From Solirubrobacteraceae bacterium (GTDB lineage: Bacteria > Actinomycetota > Thermoleophilia > Solirubrobacterales > Solirubrobacteraceae): a stretch of 64,000 bases of DNA. Location: NCBI GenBank assembly GCA_023230855.1, contig JALNWQ010000003.1, positions 248,001-312,000 of the forward strand, written 5' to 3'. Numbering within the stretch: the stretch's first letter is position 1; each line of letters opens with the position of its first letter. A program made the position numbers and the translations under genes. Shown in pieces: positions 31,266 through 40,846 of the stretch. The notes below the pieces were generated by a model. That model saw only the letters and a program-made list of their open reading frames with translations. It searched no databases and had not been told where the DNA came from.

Positions 31266-32605
31266 CGGGCGCCACCACGCCCGATCCCACCGGCGCGCCC
31301 CTGCGCGTCTGCGTCGTCGCCGAGTTCTATCCGCGGGCGCACGACCCGGTGCTGGGGATCTGGGCGCACCGGCAGGCGGTCGCGGCGCGGGACGCCGGCG
31401 CCGAGGTCGAGGTGCTCGTGCTGCACCGGCCGGTGCCGCCGGCGGCGACCCGCCTGCGCGACCTGCCGCGGACGTTGCGGACGATGCTCGCCCAGCCGCC
31501 GCGGACGACGCTCGACGGGATCCCGGTGACGTACGTCCGGTTCCTCAGCCCGCGGCGGTCGCGGAGCTACGGCCGGTGGGGACGGTACGCCGCCCGCCCG
31601 TTGCGTCGGGCGCTGCGGCGCCTGCACCGGCGGTTCCCGTTCGACGTCGTGCACGCCCACAACGCGGTCCCGGCCGGCGACGCGCTGCGGCGGATCGGGC
31701 GCCCCGAGCCGGTCGTCCTGTCGGTCCACGGCGGCGACGTGTACTTCACCGCCGACCTCGACCCGGACGCCCGGACGACGGTGCGCGACACGCTCGCCGG
31801 CGCGACCCTCGTCCTGGCCAACAGCGCCGGGACGGCCGACCGCTGCGCGGCGCTCGGCGCCACCCGCACCCGCGTCGTGCACCTGGGGACCGACCTGCCG
31901 GACCGCGAGCGCCTGCGCGCGTGGGACGCCGGGCGCACGTGGAGCGCGCCCGCCGCCGCGGACGCGACGGTCGACGAGCGGTCCGAGGGTCGGTGGGGCC
32001 GCGGGCAGCTGCTGCGCCGTCCCACCGCCGAGGTCGCGTCGCCGCAGATCGTCACCGTGGGGCACCTCGTGGCCCGCAAGCGGCACGCCGACGTGCTCCG
32101 GGCGATCTGGATGCTGCGCGAGCGGCACCCGGGGGTGCGGTACGCCGTCGTCGGAGACGGGCCGGAGCGGGCGACGCTCACCGCCCTGGCGGAGTCGCTC
32201 GGGATCGACGATCGCGTGCGGTGGTGCGGGCAGCTCCCGCACGACGAGGCGCTGGAGGCCGCCCGGGCCGCCGACCTCTTCGTCATGCCCGCGGTCGACG
32301 AGGCGTTCGGCGTCGCGTACGTCGAGGCGATGGCCGCCTGCATCCCCGCGGTCGGGGCGCTCGGGGAGGCCGGGCCGGCCGAGATCGCCGACGCCGGCGA
32401 CGGCATCGTCCTCGTCCCACCGGCCGACGTCGAGGCGCTCGCCCGCACGCTCGACCGGCTGCTGCGCGATCCCGTCCACCGCCGCGAGCTCGGCCGCGCC
32501 GCCCGCCGCACGGTCGAGCGGGCGTTCACCTGGGACCGCTGCGGCGCGGCGACGGTGCGGGCGTACCGCGACGCGCTGGCGGACGCGACCGACGATCCAC
32601 GATGA
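31262..32605 (+). CDS. GT4-family glycosyltransferase
   Basis: 447 residues, GT-B. VCVVAEFYPRAHDPVLGIWAHRQAVAARDAG at the start, HAHNAVPAGDALRRIG and SVHGGDVYFTADL in the acceptor domain, then TVGHLVARKRHADVLRAIWML, VGDGPERATLTALAESLGI and VMPAVDEAFGVAYVEAMAACIPAVG in the donor domain. A 60-residue charged insert (about 215-260) separates them. The ATG overlaps the previous stop (ATGA). It probably adds a hexose from a nucleotide sugar to the growing polysaccharide; the linkage is not predictable. Confidence 0.9.
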   Translation: MTGATTPDPTGAPLRVCVVAEFYPRAHDPVLGIWAHRQAVAARDAGAEVEVLVLHRPVPPAATRLRDLPRTLRTMLAQPPRTTLDGIPVTYVRFLSPRRSRSYGRWGRYAARPLRRALRRLHRRFPFDVVHAHNAVPAGDALRRIGRPEPVVLSVHGGDVYFTADLDPDARTTVRDTLAGATLVLANSAGTADRCAALGATRTRVVHLGTDLPDRERLRAWDAGRTWSAPAAADATVDERSEGRWGRGQLLRRPTAEVASPQIVTVGHLVARKRHADVLRAIWMLRERHPGVRYAVVGDGPERATLTALAESLGIDDRVRWCGQLPHDEALEAARAADLFVMPAVDEAFGVAYVEAMAACIPAVGALGEAGPAEIADAGDGIVLVPPADVEALARTLDRLLRDPVHRRELGRAARRTVERAFTWDRCGAATVRAYRDALADATDDPR

Positions 32606-33693
32606 TGTCGCCCGTGTCCGGCGACGATCGCCCGATCCTCATCGTCACGCCGCGGGTCCCGCAGGAGCGGGTCGGGGCGCTCGCCGCCCTCGCCGCCCGG
32701 GCGCCGGTCGAGGTCGCGACGTTCGAGGCGCGCGCGCCGCACTTCTCGCCGTCGGTCGACGATCCCGGCGTCCCGCTGCACCGGCTGACCCAGCGCCGGA
32801 TCGCCCGGTTGGCGGGGGAGCCGGGCCGCTGGCGCGCCGTCGTGGCCGGCACCGCCGGGCGCACCGCGCTCCCCGGGGCGTGGCGCGCCGCGCGCCAGGC
32901 CGGGACGCCGTTCGTGCTGTGGAGCGCGCTGTGGCACGACCCGTCGTCGCCGACGCACCTGCTCGGTCGGCCGCTGCTGCACCGGATCGTCCGGGACGCC
33001 GACGCCGTCGCCGCGTACGGCTCGCACGTCGCCGCCCACGCCCGCGGGCTCGGCGCGCGCTCCGTCCACGTCGCGCCGCAGGCCGTCGACCCCGCGGTGT
33101 GGGTCGACCCGCCCGCCGCCCGTGGCGCCGACGACGAGACGTTCCGCATCGTCTACGTCGGACGCGACGCGCCCGGCAAGGGCGTCGAGGTGCTGCTCGT
33201 CGCGTGGAGGCAGGCGAAGATCCACGAGGCGATCGGGGCGGAGCTCCTCCTGCTCGGCCCGCCGCCCGCCGCCGACGGGGGGCTGCCCGGGGTGCGCGCG
33301 ACCGGCCCGGTGTCGCCGGACGAGGTCCGGCGTCGCCTCGACCACGCCGACGTGCTGTGCGTGCCGTCGGTCCGGACCCGCACGTTCGTCGAGCCGTGGG
33401 GGCTCGTCTGCAACGAGGCGCTGCACCGCGGCGTGCCGGTGCTCGCCACCGACGCGGTCGGGGCGGCCGCCGGGGGGCTCGTGCGCGACGGACGCAACGG
33501 GCGGGTCGTGCCCGCCGGTCAGCCGATGGACCTGGCCCGGGCGCTCACCGACCTGGCGTCCGACCCGGTCGCGACCCGTGCGCTCGGGGCCGCGGGCCGC
33601 CGCGACGTCGCCGCGTTCACGTTCGAGGCGTGGGCCGACGGGATGCTCGCCGCCGTCGACTCCGCAACTCGGCGGTCGCGCGACGGTTGGTAG
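32602..33693 (+). CDS. GT4-family glycosyltransferase
   Basis: 363 residues. GT-B fold with a small acceptor domain (ILIVTPRVPQERVGALAALAA) and a donor domain containing FRIVYVGRDAPGKGVEVLLVAWRQAK, LLLLGPPPAADGGLPG, CVPSVRTRTFVEPWGLVCNEALHRGVPVLATDAVG. The E-x7-E catalytic segment reads EPWGLVCNE. ATGATG overlaps the previous stop, so it is the third gene of a coupled set. Specificity is unknown. The N-terminal domain is shorter than usual for GT4. Confidence 0.87.
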   Translation: MMSPVSGDDRPILIVTPRVPQERVGALAALAARAPVEVATFEARAPHFSPSVDDPGVPLHRLTQRRIARLAGEPGRWRAVVAGTAGRTALPGAWRAARQAGTPFVLWSALWHDPSSPTHLLGRPLLHRIVRDADAVAAYGSHVAAHARGLGARSVHVAPQAVDPAVWVDPPAARGADDETFRIVYVGRDAPGKGVEVLLVAWRQAKIHEAIGAELLLLGPPPAADGGLPGVRATGPVSPDEVRRRLDHADVLCVPSVRTRTFVEPWGLVCNEALHRGVPVLATDAVGAAAGGLVRDGRNGRVVPAGQPMDLARALTDLASDPVATRALGAAGRRDVAAFTFEAWADGMLAAVDSATRRSRDGW

Positions 33694-33836
33694 CGTTCGG
33701 GACCACCCGTCGCCGGTGGGGTCCTCCGGCGACGCCACCCCACGGGGACGTGGCGCGCGGGTGGCGCCCCACCGACCCCCGACGGACGTCCTCACTCCCC
33801 GTCCCCCCGCCCTCTCCCGGATCGAGCGAGACCGCG

Positions 33837-34454
33837 ATGCCCCGACTCCGCACCCACCTCCGCACGCTGCTGCTGGTCGTCGCGGTGGCCGTCGTCCCGG
33901 CCGCGACCGTCCCGGGGGCCGCGTCCGCCCAGGTGTCCCGCGACTGCGCGAGCGGATCGATCCCCAAGGGCAAGTACACCGCCGCGGAGCTGCAGGACGC
34001 ACTCGACAAGCTCGACGGCGGGCTGGCCGACTACTCCGACTGCGCCGACAACATCTACCGGGCGCTGCAGGACGCGGCGGCGTCCGGGGGCGGCGGCGAC
34101 GGGGGATCGGGCGGCTCGGCAGGCTCGGGCGGCTCCGTCGGCGGGTCGCCGTCGGACGCGGGCGCCACGACCGCCACGCCGTCCCCCGATCCGGTCGTCG
34201 GGGCCGACGACGCCGCCCCGGACGAGGTCTCCCGCGCCTCCGACGAGGCCCGCAAGATCACCGAGACGACGCCCGACGCCCCGGTGCTGCGGCTCGGCGA
34301 CGACGAGATCCCCGCCGACGCGCTGGCGCTCGGCGCGACCGGCCAGTCGATCCCCACGTCGTTGCTCCTCGCCCTCATCGCCGTGGCCGGTGCGGCCGTG
34401 GTGGCCGGGCTGTCCGCGATGATCCAGACGGTGCGGCGTCGGCGTGGCGGCTGA
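33837..34454 (+). CDS. Secreted, C-terminally membrane-anchored protein of unknown function
   Basis: 205 residues. Signal peptide (LLLVVAVAVVPAATVPGAASA), then a compact 45-residue domain with two cysteines (CASGSIPKGKYTAAELQDAL ... DYSDCADNIYRAL), a Gly/Ser-rich linker, and a C-terminal membrane helix (SLLLALIAVAGAAVVAGLSA) followed by RRRRGG. This is the layout of a surface protein held in the membrane with its small disulfide domain outside. The frame overlaps the O-antigen-ligase-like gene by 11 bases, so the two proteins probably act together. I do not know the family. Confidence 0.7.
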   Translation: MPRLRTHLRTLLLVVAVAVVPAATVPGAASAQVSRDCASGSIPKGKYTAAELQDALDKLDGGLADYSDCADNIYRALQDAAASGGGGDGGSGGSAGSGGSVGGSPSDAGATTATPSPDPVVGADDAAPDEVSRASDEARKITETTPDAPVLRLGDDEIPADALALGATGQSIPTSLLLALIAVAGAAVVAGLSAMIQTVRRRRGG

Positions 34455-36537
34455 GCCGCGCGGCCCGGGGCGCCGCCGGTCGGCGCTCGCGGGAGACCTG
34501 CCGTGGGTCGTGCTCGTCGCCGGCCTGCTCGTCTGGGTGACGCTCAACGCCAAGGTCGGGCAGAGCGTGTCGACGCTCGGCCCGACGCTGCTCGTCGTGA
34601 CGATCGTCGCCGGCGTCGTCGGCCTGCTCGCCGTGCTGCGCGCCCCCGCCCGCTCGCGCGCATGGGGGGCCGGCACGCTCGCCGCGGCCGCCGGCACCGT
34701 CGTCTTCGCCGGCCTGTCGATCACGTGGTCGGTCGATCCGGACCAGTCGTGGACCGAGACGAACCGCACGATCGCCTACGTCGCGGTGATGGCCGCCGGG
34801 GCGGCGGCGGCACGGTGGGCGCCGCGACGGTGGCAGGCCCCGCTCGGGGGCGTCCTGCTGGGCTGCACCGCGCTCGTCGTGCTCGGCCTGCTCTACAAGG
34901 CGCTGCCGACGGTGTTCGATCCGGAGCGGGTCTTCGCCCGGCTGCAGGAGCCCGTGGGGTACTGGAACGCGGTCGGGGCGATCTCCGCGTTCGCGCTCGT
35001 CCTCGCGCCGTGGCTGGGGACCCGCCGCACCGGCTACCGGCCGCTCAACGCGCTGGCGTACCCCGTCGCCGCCCTCGCCGTCGTCGGCCTGCTGCAGTCG
35101 TACTCCCGGGCGTCGCTGCTCGCCGCCGGGATCGGCCTGGCGGCGTGGCTCGCGCTCGCGCCGCGGCGCCTGCACAGCCTCGTCGTGCTCGCCGTCGGCG
35201 TGTCGGCCGGCGCGTTCGTCGGCGTGTGGGCGTACGCCCAGCCCGCGCTGTCGACCGACGCGGTGCTGCTCGTCGCCCGCAAGCCCGCCGGCACCGAGCT
35301 CGGGGTGCTGCTCGTCGGCATGGTCGTCATGACGACGCTCATCGGGCTCGCGATCGGGTTCGTCACGGTCTTCGGCGGGATCGGCCGTGCCGACCGCCGC
35401 CGCCTCGGCGTCACCGTCGCGTGCCTCCTGGCGCTCGTCCCGGTCGCCGGCATCGGGGTGCTCGCGACGAGCGAGCGGGGGCTCGTCGGCACGATCGAGC
35501 GCGCGTACGACCAGCTCACCGACCCCGAGGCGTCGATCCCGGGCGCGGAGGCGTCGCGGTTCACCAACACGGGGTCCGCGCGCTCGAGCTACTGGCGCCA
35601 GGCGTGGGACGTGTACCGCGCCCAGCCCACCCACGGCGTCGGCGCCGGGGGGTTCGGGGCCGTCCAGTCCCGGGTCCGCGACGACGACCAGGTCGCGCGC
35701 CACGCCCACGGCTGGATCCCCCAGACGCTCGCCGACGCCGGCTGGACCGGCATGGCGCTGCAGCTGCTGCTCGCGCTGGCGTGGCTCGCCGCCGCGACCC
35801 GCGCCGCGGCGCTGTGGGGGCCGTTGCGCGGCTCCCCGTCGACCCCGGAGCGGGACGGGACGATCGCGGCGATCGCGATCGTCATGACGTTCGCGGTGGC
35901 GTCGGCCGCCGACTGGAACTGGTTCATCCCGGCGGTCGCGCTCCCGATGCTGCTCCTCGCCGGCTGGGTCGTCGGCCGTGGCGCGGAGGCGGCGACCGAG
36001 CCGGCGGACGTCGACGCGCGCGGCGTCGACCGCCGCCCGCCGCCGCTCGCCGTGGAGTCGACGCGCACCGCGCTCGCCGCCGGGGTCGCGATCGTGACCG
36101 TCGTCGCGGTCGTGTCGATCATCCAGCCGTGGCGGGCCCACAAGGCCGTCGAGGCGACGTACCGCGCGGTCGGCGACGGCGACCTCGACGCCGCGGCCGA
36201 CCACGCCCGCCGCGCCCGCGACCTCAACCCGCTGGCGGCGGAGGGCGACTACGCCGAGGCCCGGGTGCTCATCGCCCGCAAGGACCTGGACGGGGCGCGC
36301 GCCGCGTTCGACCGGGCGTGGCGGCGTCAGCCGTCGGTCCCCGACCCGTACGAGCGGCTCGCCGAGTTCGAGCTCTCCGTCGCCGACCGTCCCTACCATG
36401 CGCAACGCGCCGCCGGGATCGCCCTGCGGCTCGCGCCCACCCGCCGCACCGCCCAGGTCATCGCCGTCGCCGCCGCCCGACGCTCCGCCGAGAAGCGCGC
36501 CGCGCGCGCCGAGCGGCGCGAATCCGCCGACCGGTGA
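34444..36537 (+). CDS. O-antigen ligase / Wzy polymerase-like membrane protein
   Basis: 697 residues from the GTG at 34444, overlapping the previous stop. Eleven or more transmembrane segments; in the second half a periplasmic loop with THGVGAGGFGAVQSR and HAHGWIPQTLADAGWTGMALQ resembles the Wzy_C/WaaL domain that joins glycan repeat units or transfers them to an acceptor. The last 130 residues are soluble with TPR-like helices (AADHARRARDLNPLAAEGDYAEARVLIARKDLDGARAAFDRAW), unusual for a plain ligase. It is the only polymerase or ligase candidate in this cluster. Distinguishing polymerase from ligase needs experiment. Confidence 0.82.
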   Translation: MAAEPRGPGRRRSALAGDLPWVVLVAGLLVWVTLNAKVGQSVSTLGPTLLVVTIVAGVVGLLAVLRAPARSRAWGAGTLAAAAGTVVFAGLSITWSVDPDQSWTETNRTIAYVAVMAAGAAAARWAPRRWQAPLGGVLLGCTALVVLGLLYKALPTVFDPERVFARLQEPVGYWNAVGAISAFALVLAPWLGTRRTGYRPLNALAYPVAALAVVGLLQSYSRASLLAAGIGLAAWLALAPRRLHSLVVLAVGVSAGAFVGVWAYAQPALSTDAVLLVARKPAGTELGVLLVGMVVMTTLIGLAIGFVTVFGGIGRADRRRLGVTVACLLALVPVAGIGVLATSERGLVGTIERAYDQLTDPEASIPGAEASRFTNTGSARSSYWRQAWDVYRAQPTHGVGAGGFGAVQSRVRDDDQVARHAHGWIPQTLADAGWTGMALQLLLALAWLAAATRAAALWGPLRGSPSTPERDGTIAAIAIVMTFAVASAADWNWFIPAVALPMLLLAGWVVGRGAEAATEPADVDARGVDRRPPPLAVESTRTALAAGVAIVTVVAVVSIIQPWRAHKAVEATYRAVGDGDLDAAADHARRARDLNPLAAEGDYAEARVLIARKDLDGARAAFDRAWRRQPSVPDPYERLAEFELSVADRPYHAQRAAGIALRLAPTRRTAQVIAVAAARRSAEKRAARAERRESADR

Positions 36538-36577
36538 CCGCGACGATCCGTCCCCCGATGGGTTACGACTGCCACAC

Positions 36578-38182
36578 ATGCGCCGCCTCCTGACCTCCGT
36601 CGTCGCGCTCCTCGTCGTCCTCCCGGTGGCGTCCGCCCAGGCGGACCGCAAGCTCGAGTCGACGTTCCAGGACGACCCACGGGTCCTCTCGGCGAAGCCC
36701 GAGACCCGCGACGACGCCCTCGACCAGATGGCGCGCCTCGGCGCCGACCGGATCCGCGTGTCGGTGTTCTGGGAGCGGTTCGCGCCCGACGCCGCGTCGA
36801 CGACCCGGCCGGCCGGGTTCGTCGCCACCGACCCGAACGCCTACCCGGCGTCGGCGTGGAGGATCCTCGACGAGGTCATCGCGGGGATCCACCGGCGCGG
36901 GATGGCGGTGAACCTCAACCCGACCGGGCCGATCCCGCTGTGGGCGGGGTCCGGGTTCTTCGACGCGGCGGTCAACACCGTCACGAACCCGAGCGCCGAG
37001 GAGTTCGGCGCGTTCATGACCGCGCTCGCCCGCCGCTACGACGGGACGTTCGTCCCCGCCGGCGCGTCCGCGCCGCTGCCGCGGATCGACTACTGGACGA
37101 TCTGGAACGAGCCGAACCAGGGCGGCTGGCTCTCGCCGCAGTGGTCGTCGCTCGGCAAGGACCCGGTGGAGGCATCCCCCGCGCGCTACCGCGACCTCGT
37201 GCGTCACGCCTACGCCGCGCTCGTCGGCACCGGGCACACCACCGCGAGCGACACGATCCTCATCGGCGAGACCGCGCCGAAGGGCATCCCCAACCCCAAG
37301 CGGCTCACCAACGCGATGCAGCCGATGCGGTTCCTGCGCCGGGTGTACTGCCTCGACGACCGCCTGCGGATCCTCAAGGGCGGCGACGCGACCGTCGTCG
37401 GCTGCGCCGCCGACCCGGACCCCGCGACGTTCGTCGCCCAGAACCCCGGCCTCTTCGAGATGACCGGGTACGCCCACCACCCGTACGAGCTCCTGCGCCG
37501 TCCCGACAGCGCCCCGTCGAGCCCGACGCAGGAGGTCACGACGGCCAACCTCGCGCTGCTCAGCGACTACCTCGACCGGATCATGGCCCGCTACGGGTCC
37601 AGGCGGCGCGACATCCCGCTGTACCTCACCGAGTTCGGGTACCAGACCAACCCGCCGGACCCGTTCGCGCCGAGCCCGGCGAAGCAGGCGTCGTACATCA
37701 ACCACGCCGAGTACATCGCGTGGCGGAACAAGCGCGTGCGGACGCTCGCCCAGTTCCTGCTGTACGACGACGCCCCGATCCCGGGCGGCGGCGACGACAG
37801 GTGGGGCACGTTCCAGAGCGGCCTGCGGTGGGGCGAGGGCTCCGGCAGCCGCGAGGGCAAGCGCAAGCCCGCCTACGCCGCGTACCGCACGCCGATCCAC
37901 CTGCCGCGGCGCACCGTGTCGGCCAAGAGCCGCAAGCTGCGGATCTGGGGTCGCATCCGCACCGCCGACGCCCGGACCGCGTACACCGTCGAGGTCCGCA
38001 CCGGCTCGAAGGGCCGCTACCGGCGCCTCAAGTCGTACCGCACCGACGGCTACGGGTTCGCGTGGCGGATCGTCCGCATCCCCAAGGGCGCCGCGAAGGC
38101 CCGGAAGGGCGCCGTGCGGATCGCCTGGAAGGACGGCTCCCGGACCGTGCGCAGCCGCGGCGTGTCGTTCCGGGTCCGGTAG
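36578..38182 (+). CDS. Secreted glycoside hydrolase, GH39/GH5-like TIM barrel
   Basis: 534 residues. Signal peptide (RRLLTSVVALLVVLPVASAQA) and a (beta/alpha)8 domain: MARLGADRIRVSVFWERFAP, INPTGPIPL-like strand, DYWTIWNEPNQGGW with the acid/base Glu of WNEPN, and IPLYLTEFGYQTNPP with the nucleophile Glu of TEFG. A C-terminal 85-residue beta domain rich in Lys and Arg follows (RRTVSAKSRKLRIWGRI). Secretion and position beside the polymerase suggest that it trims or remodels the surface polysaccharide. TACGAC lies eight bases before the ATG. The substrate is unknown. A hairpin ends the gene. Confidence 0.83.
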   Translation: MRRLLTSVVALLVVLPVASAQADRKLESTFQDDPRVLSAKPETRDDALDQMARLGADRIRVSVFWERFAPDAASTTRPAGFVATDPNAYPASAWRILDEVIAGIHRRGMAVNLNPTGPIPLWAGSGFFDAAVNTVTNPSAEEFGAFMTALARRYDGTFVPAGASAPLPRIDYWTIWNEPNQGGWLSPQWSSLGKDPVEASPARYRDLVRHAYAALVGTGHTTASDTILIGETAPKGIPNPKRLTNAMQPMRFLRRVYCLDDRLRILKGGDATVVGCAADPDPATFVAQNPGLFEMTGYAHHPYELLRRPDSAPSSPTQEVTTANLALLSDYLDRIMARYGSRRRDIPLYLTEFGYQTNPPDPFAPSPAKQASYINHAEYIAWRNKRVRTLAQFLLYDDAPIPGGGDDRWGTFQSGLRWGEGSGSREGKRKPAYAAYRTPIHLPRRTVSAKSRKLRIWGRIRTADARTAYTVEVRTGSKGRYRRLKSYRTDGYGFAWRIVRIPKGAAKARKGAVRIAWKDGSRTVRSRGVSFRVR

Positions 38183-38189
38183 GGCCGGA

Positions 38190-38206
38190 CGCCCGACCGT
38201 CGGGCG
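38190..38206. terminator. Hairpin between convergent genes
   Basis: CGCCCGA and TCGGGCG around the loop CCG, eight bases after the glycoside hydrolase stop, facing the end of the convergent GT gene at 38243. Confidence 0.5.
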
Positions 38207-38242
38207 CGCGGCGTCGACCGGACCCGACCGTCCCGCCGCCGC

Positions 38243-39430
38243 TCAGGGGATCAGGCCGCTGAGCGCGGGCGGGGGCACGTCGTGGTCGACGAGCGCCGGG
38301 TCCAGCGGCCCGTGGCCACGGCCGACGGTCACGCGCTCCAGCAGCTCCTCGTAGCGGTCGGTGACCGCGTCCCACGAGTACGCGCGGGCCCGCTCGACCG
38401 CCGCGGTCCGCAGCCGCGCGACGCGGTCCGGGTCGAGGAGCAACGCCTCGAGCTCCCGGGCGAGCGCCGGGGCGCCCTCCGACCCCGAGAACGTCGCGCC
38501 CGCGCCGCCGATGGTCTCGAGGTTCGGCGGGTGGTCGTTGACGAGCACCGCGGCCCCGGACGCGAGCGCCTCGAGGATCACCGGGTGGGTGCCGCCGACC
38601 TCGGTCGGGACCACCGACAGGTAGCTGTGCTTCTGCAGCTCCCAGTAGCCGCGACCGAAGACGTAGCCGGGGAAGATCACGCGCGGGTCGGCCCCGCGGT
38701 GCACCCCGCGGATGTACTCGTCGGCGTACGGCGCGCCGCCGACGACGACCAGGCGCTTGCCCCGCGTCACCGAATACGGCAGGCGACTGAACGCGTCCAC
38801 CAGCATGTGCGGGTTGTTCTCGGGCTCCAGCCGCCCGACGAACAGCACGTACTCCCGGGGCTCGAGCCCCAGCCGGTCGAGCGCGTCCGTCGTGTCGTAC
38901 CCGGGATCCTCCACGCCGTACGGGATGACGCCGATCCGCTGGTGGTAGCGCTTCTCGAACACCTCGGCGACGGCGTCGCTGTCGGTGAGCGCCACGTCCG
39001 CCCAGCGGGGGGCGTTGCGCTCGGCGAACCGCAGGTACGCCTTGGCGGCCGCCGGCCACTTCGACCGGTCGGAGTCCAGCCCGTCGACGTTGATGACCGT
39101 CGGGATCCCCGCCGCACGGGTGACCCGCGTGAGGGGGCTGTTGCCGGCGATGAAGAACAGGGCGACGTCGGGCTTGAGGCGACGCACCGCGTGCTCGGCC
39201 GACAGGTACGTGTGGACGAACGTGTCCAGGTACTTGTTGCGGATCGTCGGTAGGTGCACCAGGCGCGCGCCGACGTGCTCGCGCAGGCCGCTGTCGACGA
39301 CGTGTGGGCGGCAGTACACCGACACGTCGTGCCCGCGCTGCACCAGCCGCCCGGCGAGATGCTCGGCGGCGGTCTCGAAGCCGCTGTAGGCGGCCGGGAT
39401 GCCGCGGGTGCCCAGGATCGCGATCTTCAT
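38243..39430 (-). CDS. GT4 glycosyltransferase with DUF1972 N-terminus (rhamnosyltransferase-like)
   Basis: 395 residues. MKIAILGTRGIPAAYSGFETAAEHLAGRL and VYCRP ... TIRNKYLDTFVHTYLSAEHA are the hallmarks of the DUF1972 family of rhamnosyl/polysaccharide transferases. The donor domain has YVLFVGRLEPENNPHMLVDAF, GGTHPVILEALASGAAVLVNDHPPNLETIGGAG. Such proteins usually transfer deoxyhexoses in capsule or O-antigen synthesis. It converges with the glycoside hydrolase gene and precedes another GT on the same strand. The ATG is the only start fitting the conserved N-terminus. Confidence 0.92.
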   Translation of the reverse strand: MKIAILGTRGIPAAYSGFETAAEHLAGRLVQRGHDVSVYCRPHVVDSGLREHVGARLVHLPTIRNKYLDTFVHTYLSAEHAVRRLKPDVALFFIAGNSPLTRVTRAAGIPTVINVDGLDSDRSKWPAAAKAYLRFAERNAPRWADVALTDSDAVAEVFEKRYHQRIGVIPYGVEDPGYDTTDALDRLGLEPREYVLFVGRLEPENNPHMLVDAFSRLPYSVTRGKRLVVVGGAPYADEYIRGVHRGADPRVIFPGYVFGRGYWELQKHSYLSVVPTEVGGTHPVILEALASGAAVLVNDHPPNLETIGGAGATFSGSEGAPALARELEALLLDPDRVARLRTAAVERARAYSWDAVTDRYEELLERVTVGRGHGPLDPALVDHDVPPPALSGLIP

Positions 39431-39560
39431 GCGTGGTGCCCCGACGTCACCGCGTCGCGGGGAGCGGACCGGCGGGGCGGCGAGGGAGCCGCGGACACCG
39501 TTCCGGTCCGCCGAGGGTACCGGCACCGCGGGGGCGACGGGCCGCTCCCCGCCCGCGCCG

Positions 39561-40658
39561 TCACCGGCGACGGGCGCGGGCGATCGCCGCCTCGTACGCG
39601 GTGACGTGCGCCGCGGCGGCGGCGCCCCAGCTCCGGGCACCGGCCACGCGACGCCCGGCCTGGACGAGCCGCTCGCGCACGCGCGGCTCGTCGACGAGGC
39701 GCGCCACCGCGCCGGCCAGGTCGTCCGCGTCGCCGGGCGCGAAGTACGCCGCGCCGTCGTCGCAGGTCTCGGTGAGCCCGGGCGACCGGGCCACCACGAC
39801 CGGCACGCCGCGGGCCATCGCCTCGAGCGGCGTCAGGCCGACCCCCTCGTGACGGGCGGGGTGGACGAGCGCGAGCGCGCCGTCGATGAGCGCACGGAGC
39901 CGGTCGGGATCGGGGCGCTCCACCACGCGGACCCGCGCGTCGTCCCCGGCGGCCGGGGCGACCGATCCGGCGAGCACGAGGTCGGGCGCGCCGTCGCCGC
40001 GCCCGGCGACGAGCGCCGCGTGCGCGCGCCGCAACGTCGGCAGGTCCTTCCGTGGCTCGTCGTCGCCGACGTACAGCAGGTAGGGGCGCGCGAGCGGCAC
40101 CGTGTCGGCGCGCATCGACGCGCCGTGACGGACGTCGCGGGCCCGCCACTGCCCGGGGCCGTGCGGCGCGACGACGATCCGGTCGGCCGGGACGCCCCAG
40201 CGCTCCCGCACGTCGCCGGCGGTCGTGCGCGACACCGCGACGACCGCGTCGGCGCGGTGGGCGGCCCGCCGGTGCGCGTGCGACGCCCAGCGGGCGAACC
40301 GCGGGTCGAAGAGCTCGGGCACGACCTCGAACGCCAGGTCGTGGACGGTGACGACCTGGGCGACCGGCCCGTCCGGACCGCGACCGGGACGCGACGCCGC
40401 CGCCGGCAACGGATGGTGGATGACGTCCGCGCCGTGGCGAGCGGCCAGGCGCGGCAGGCGCCGCTGCACCCACCAGCGGTCGTGCGCCGCGTTGCGGACG
40501 CTGCCCCACCCACCGCCCGCCGGTGGTCGCCGGTCCTCGTCGGCCACGGTGACGACGTCGACGCCGAGCTCGCGCAGGCCCTCGACGAGCCGGTCGACGT
40601 AGACCGCGGTGCCCGACGGGCCCCGCCGGGCGTAGCTCGCGTCGACGAGGATCCTCAT
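39561..40658 (-). CDS. GT4-family glycosyltransferase (mannosyltransferase-like)
   Basis: 365 residues. MRILVDASYARRGPSGTAVYVDRLVEGLREL and VVTVHDLAFEVVPELFDPRFARWASHAHRRAAHRADAVVAVSRTT are typical of actinobacterial PimB/mannosyltransferase-like GT4 proteins. The donor domain has LLYVGDDEPRKDLPTLRRAH, LVHPARHEGVGLTPLEAMARGVPVVVARSPGLTETC. It has 30-bp similarity in plan to the GT4 genes at 42048 and 44164, which begin with the same DARG/DARD/DASY motif. A possible -10 (TACGGT, 40697-40702) lies about 40 bases before the ATG. The product sugar is unknown. Confidence 0.9.
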   Translation of the reverse strand: MRILVDASYARRGPSGTAVYVDRLVEGLRELGVDVVTVADEDRRPPAGGGWGSVRNAAHDRWWVQRRLPRLAARHGADVIHHPLPAAASRPGRGPDGPVAQVVTVHDLAFEVVPELFDPRFARWASHAHRRAAHRADAVVAVSRTTAGDVRERWGVPADRIVVAPHGPGQWRARDVRHGASMRADTVPLARPYLLYVGDDEPRKDLPTLRRAHAALVAGRGDGAPDLVLAGSVAPAAGDDARVRVVERPDPDRLRALIDGALALVHPARHEGVGLTPLEAMARGVPVVVARSPGLTETCDDGAAYFAPGDADDLAGAVARLVDEPRVRERLVQAGRRVAGARSWGAAAAAHVTAYEAAIARARRR

Positions 40659-40846
40659 CGACGGCGGGTTCCGGGGGCGGTCCGCGGCACTCCCCCACCG
40701 TACGCGGTGACGGGGCCCCGTGCCGCGGGACCCGACGCCGGCCCGTCGCGGCCGCGGCGGGCGGCGCCGACGATCGCGGTCGGGTCCCGGCGACCGGCGC
40801 CACGACGTCGCCTGCCACGCTCCCGGTCCCGCTAGCCTTCCCGGCG

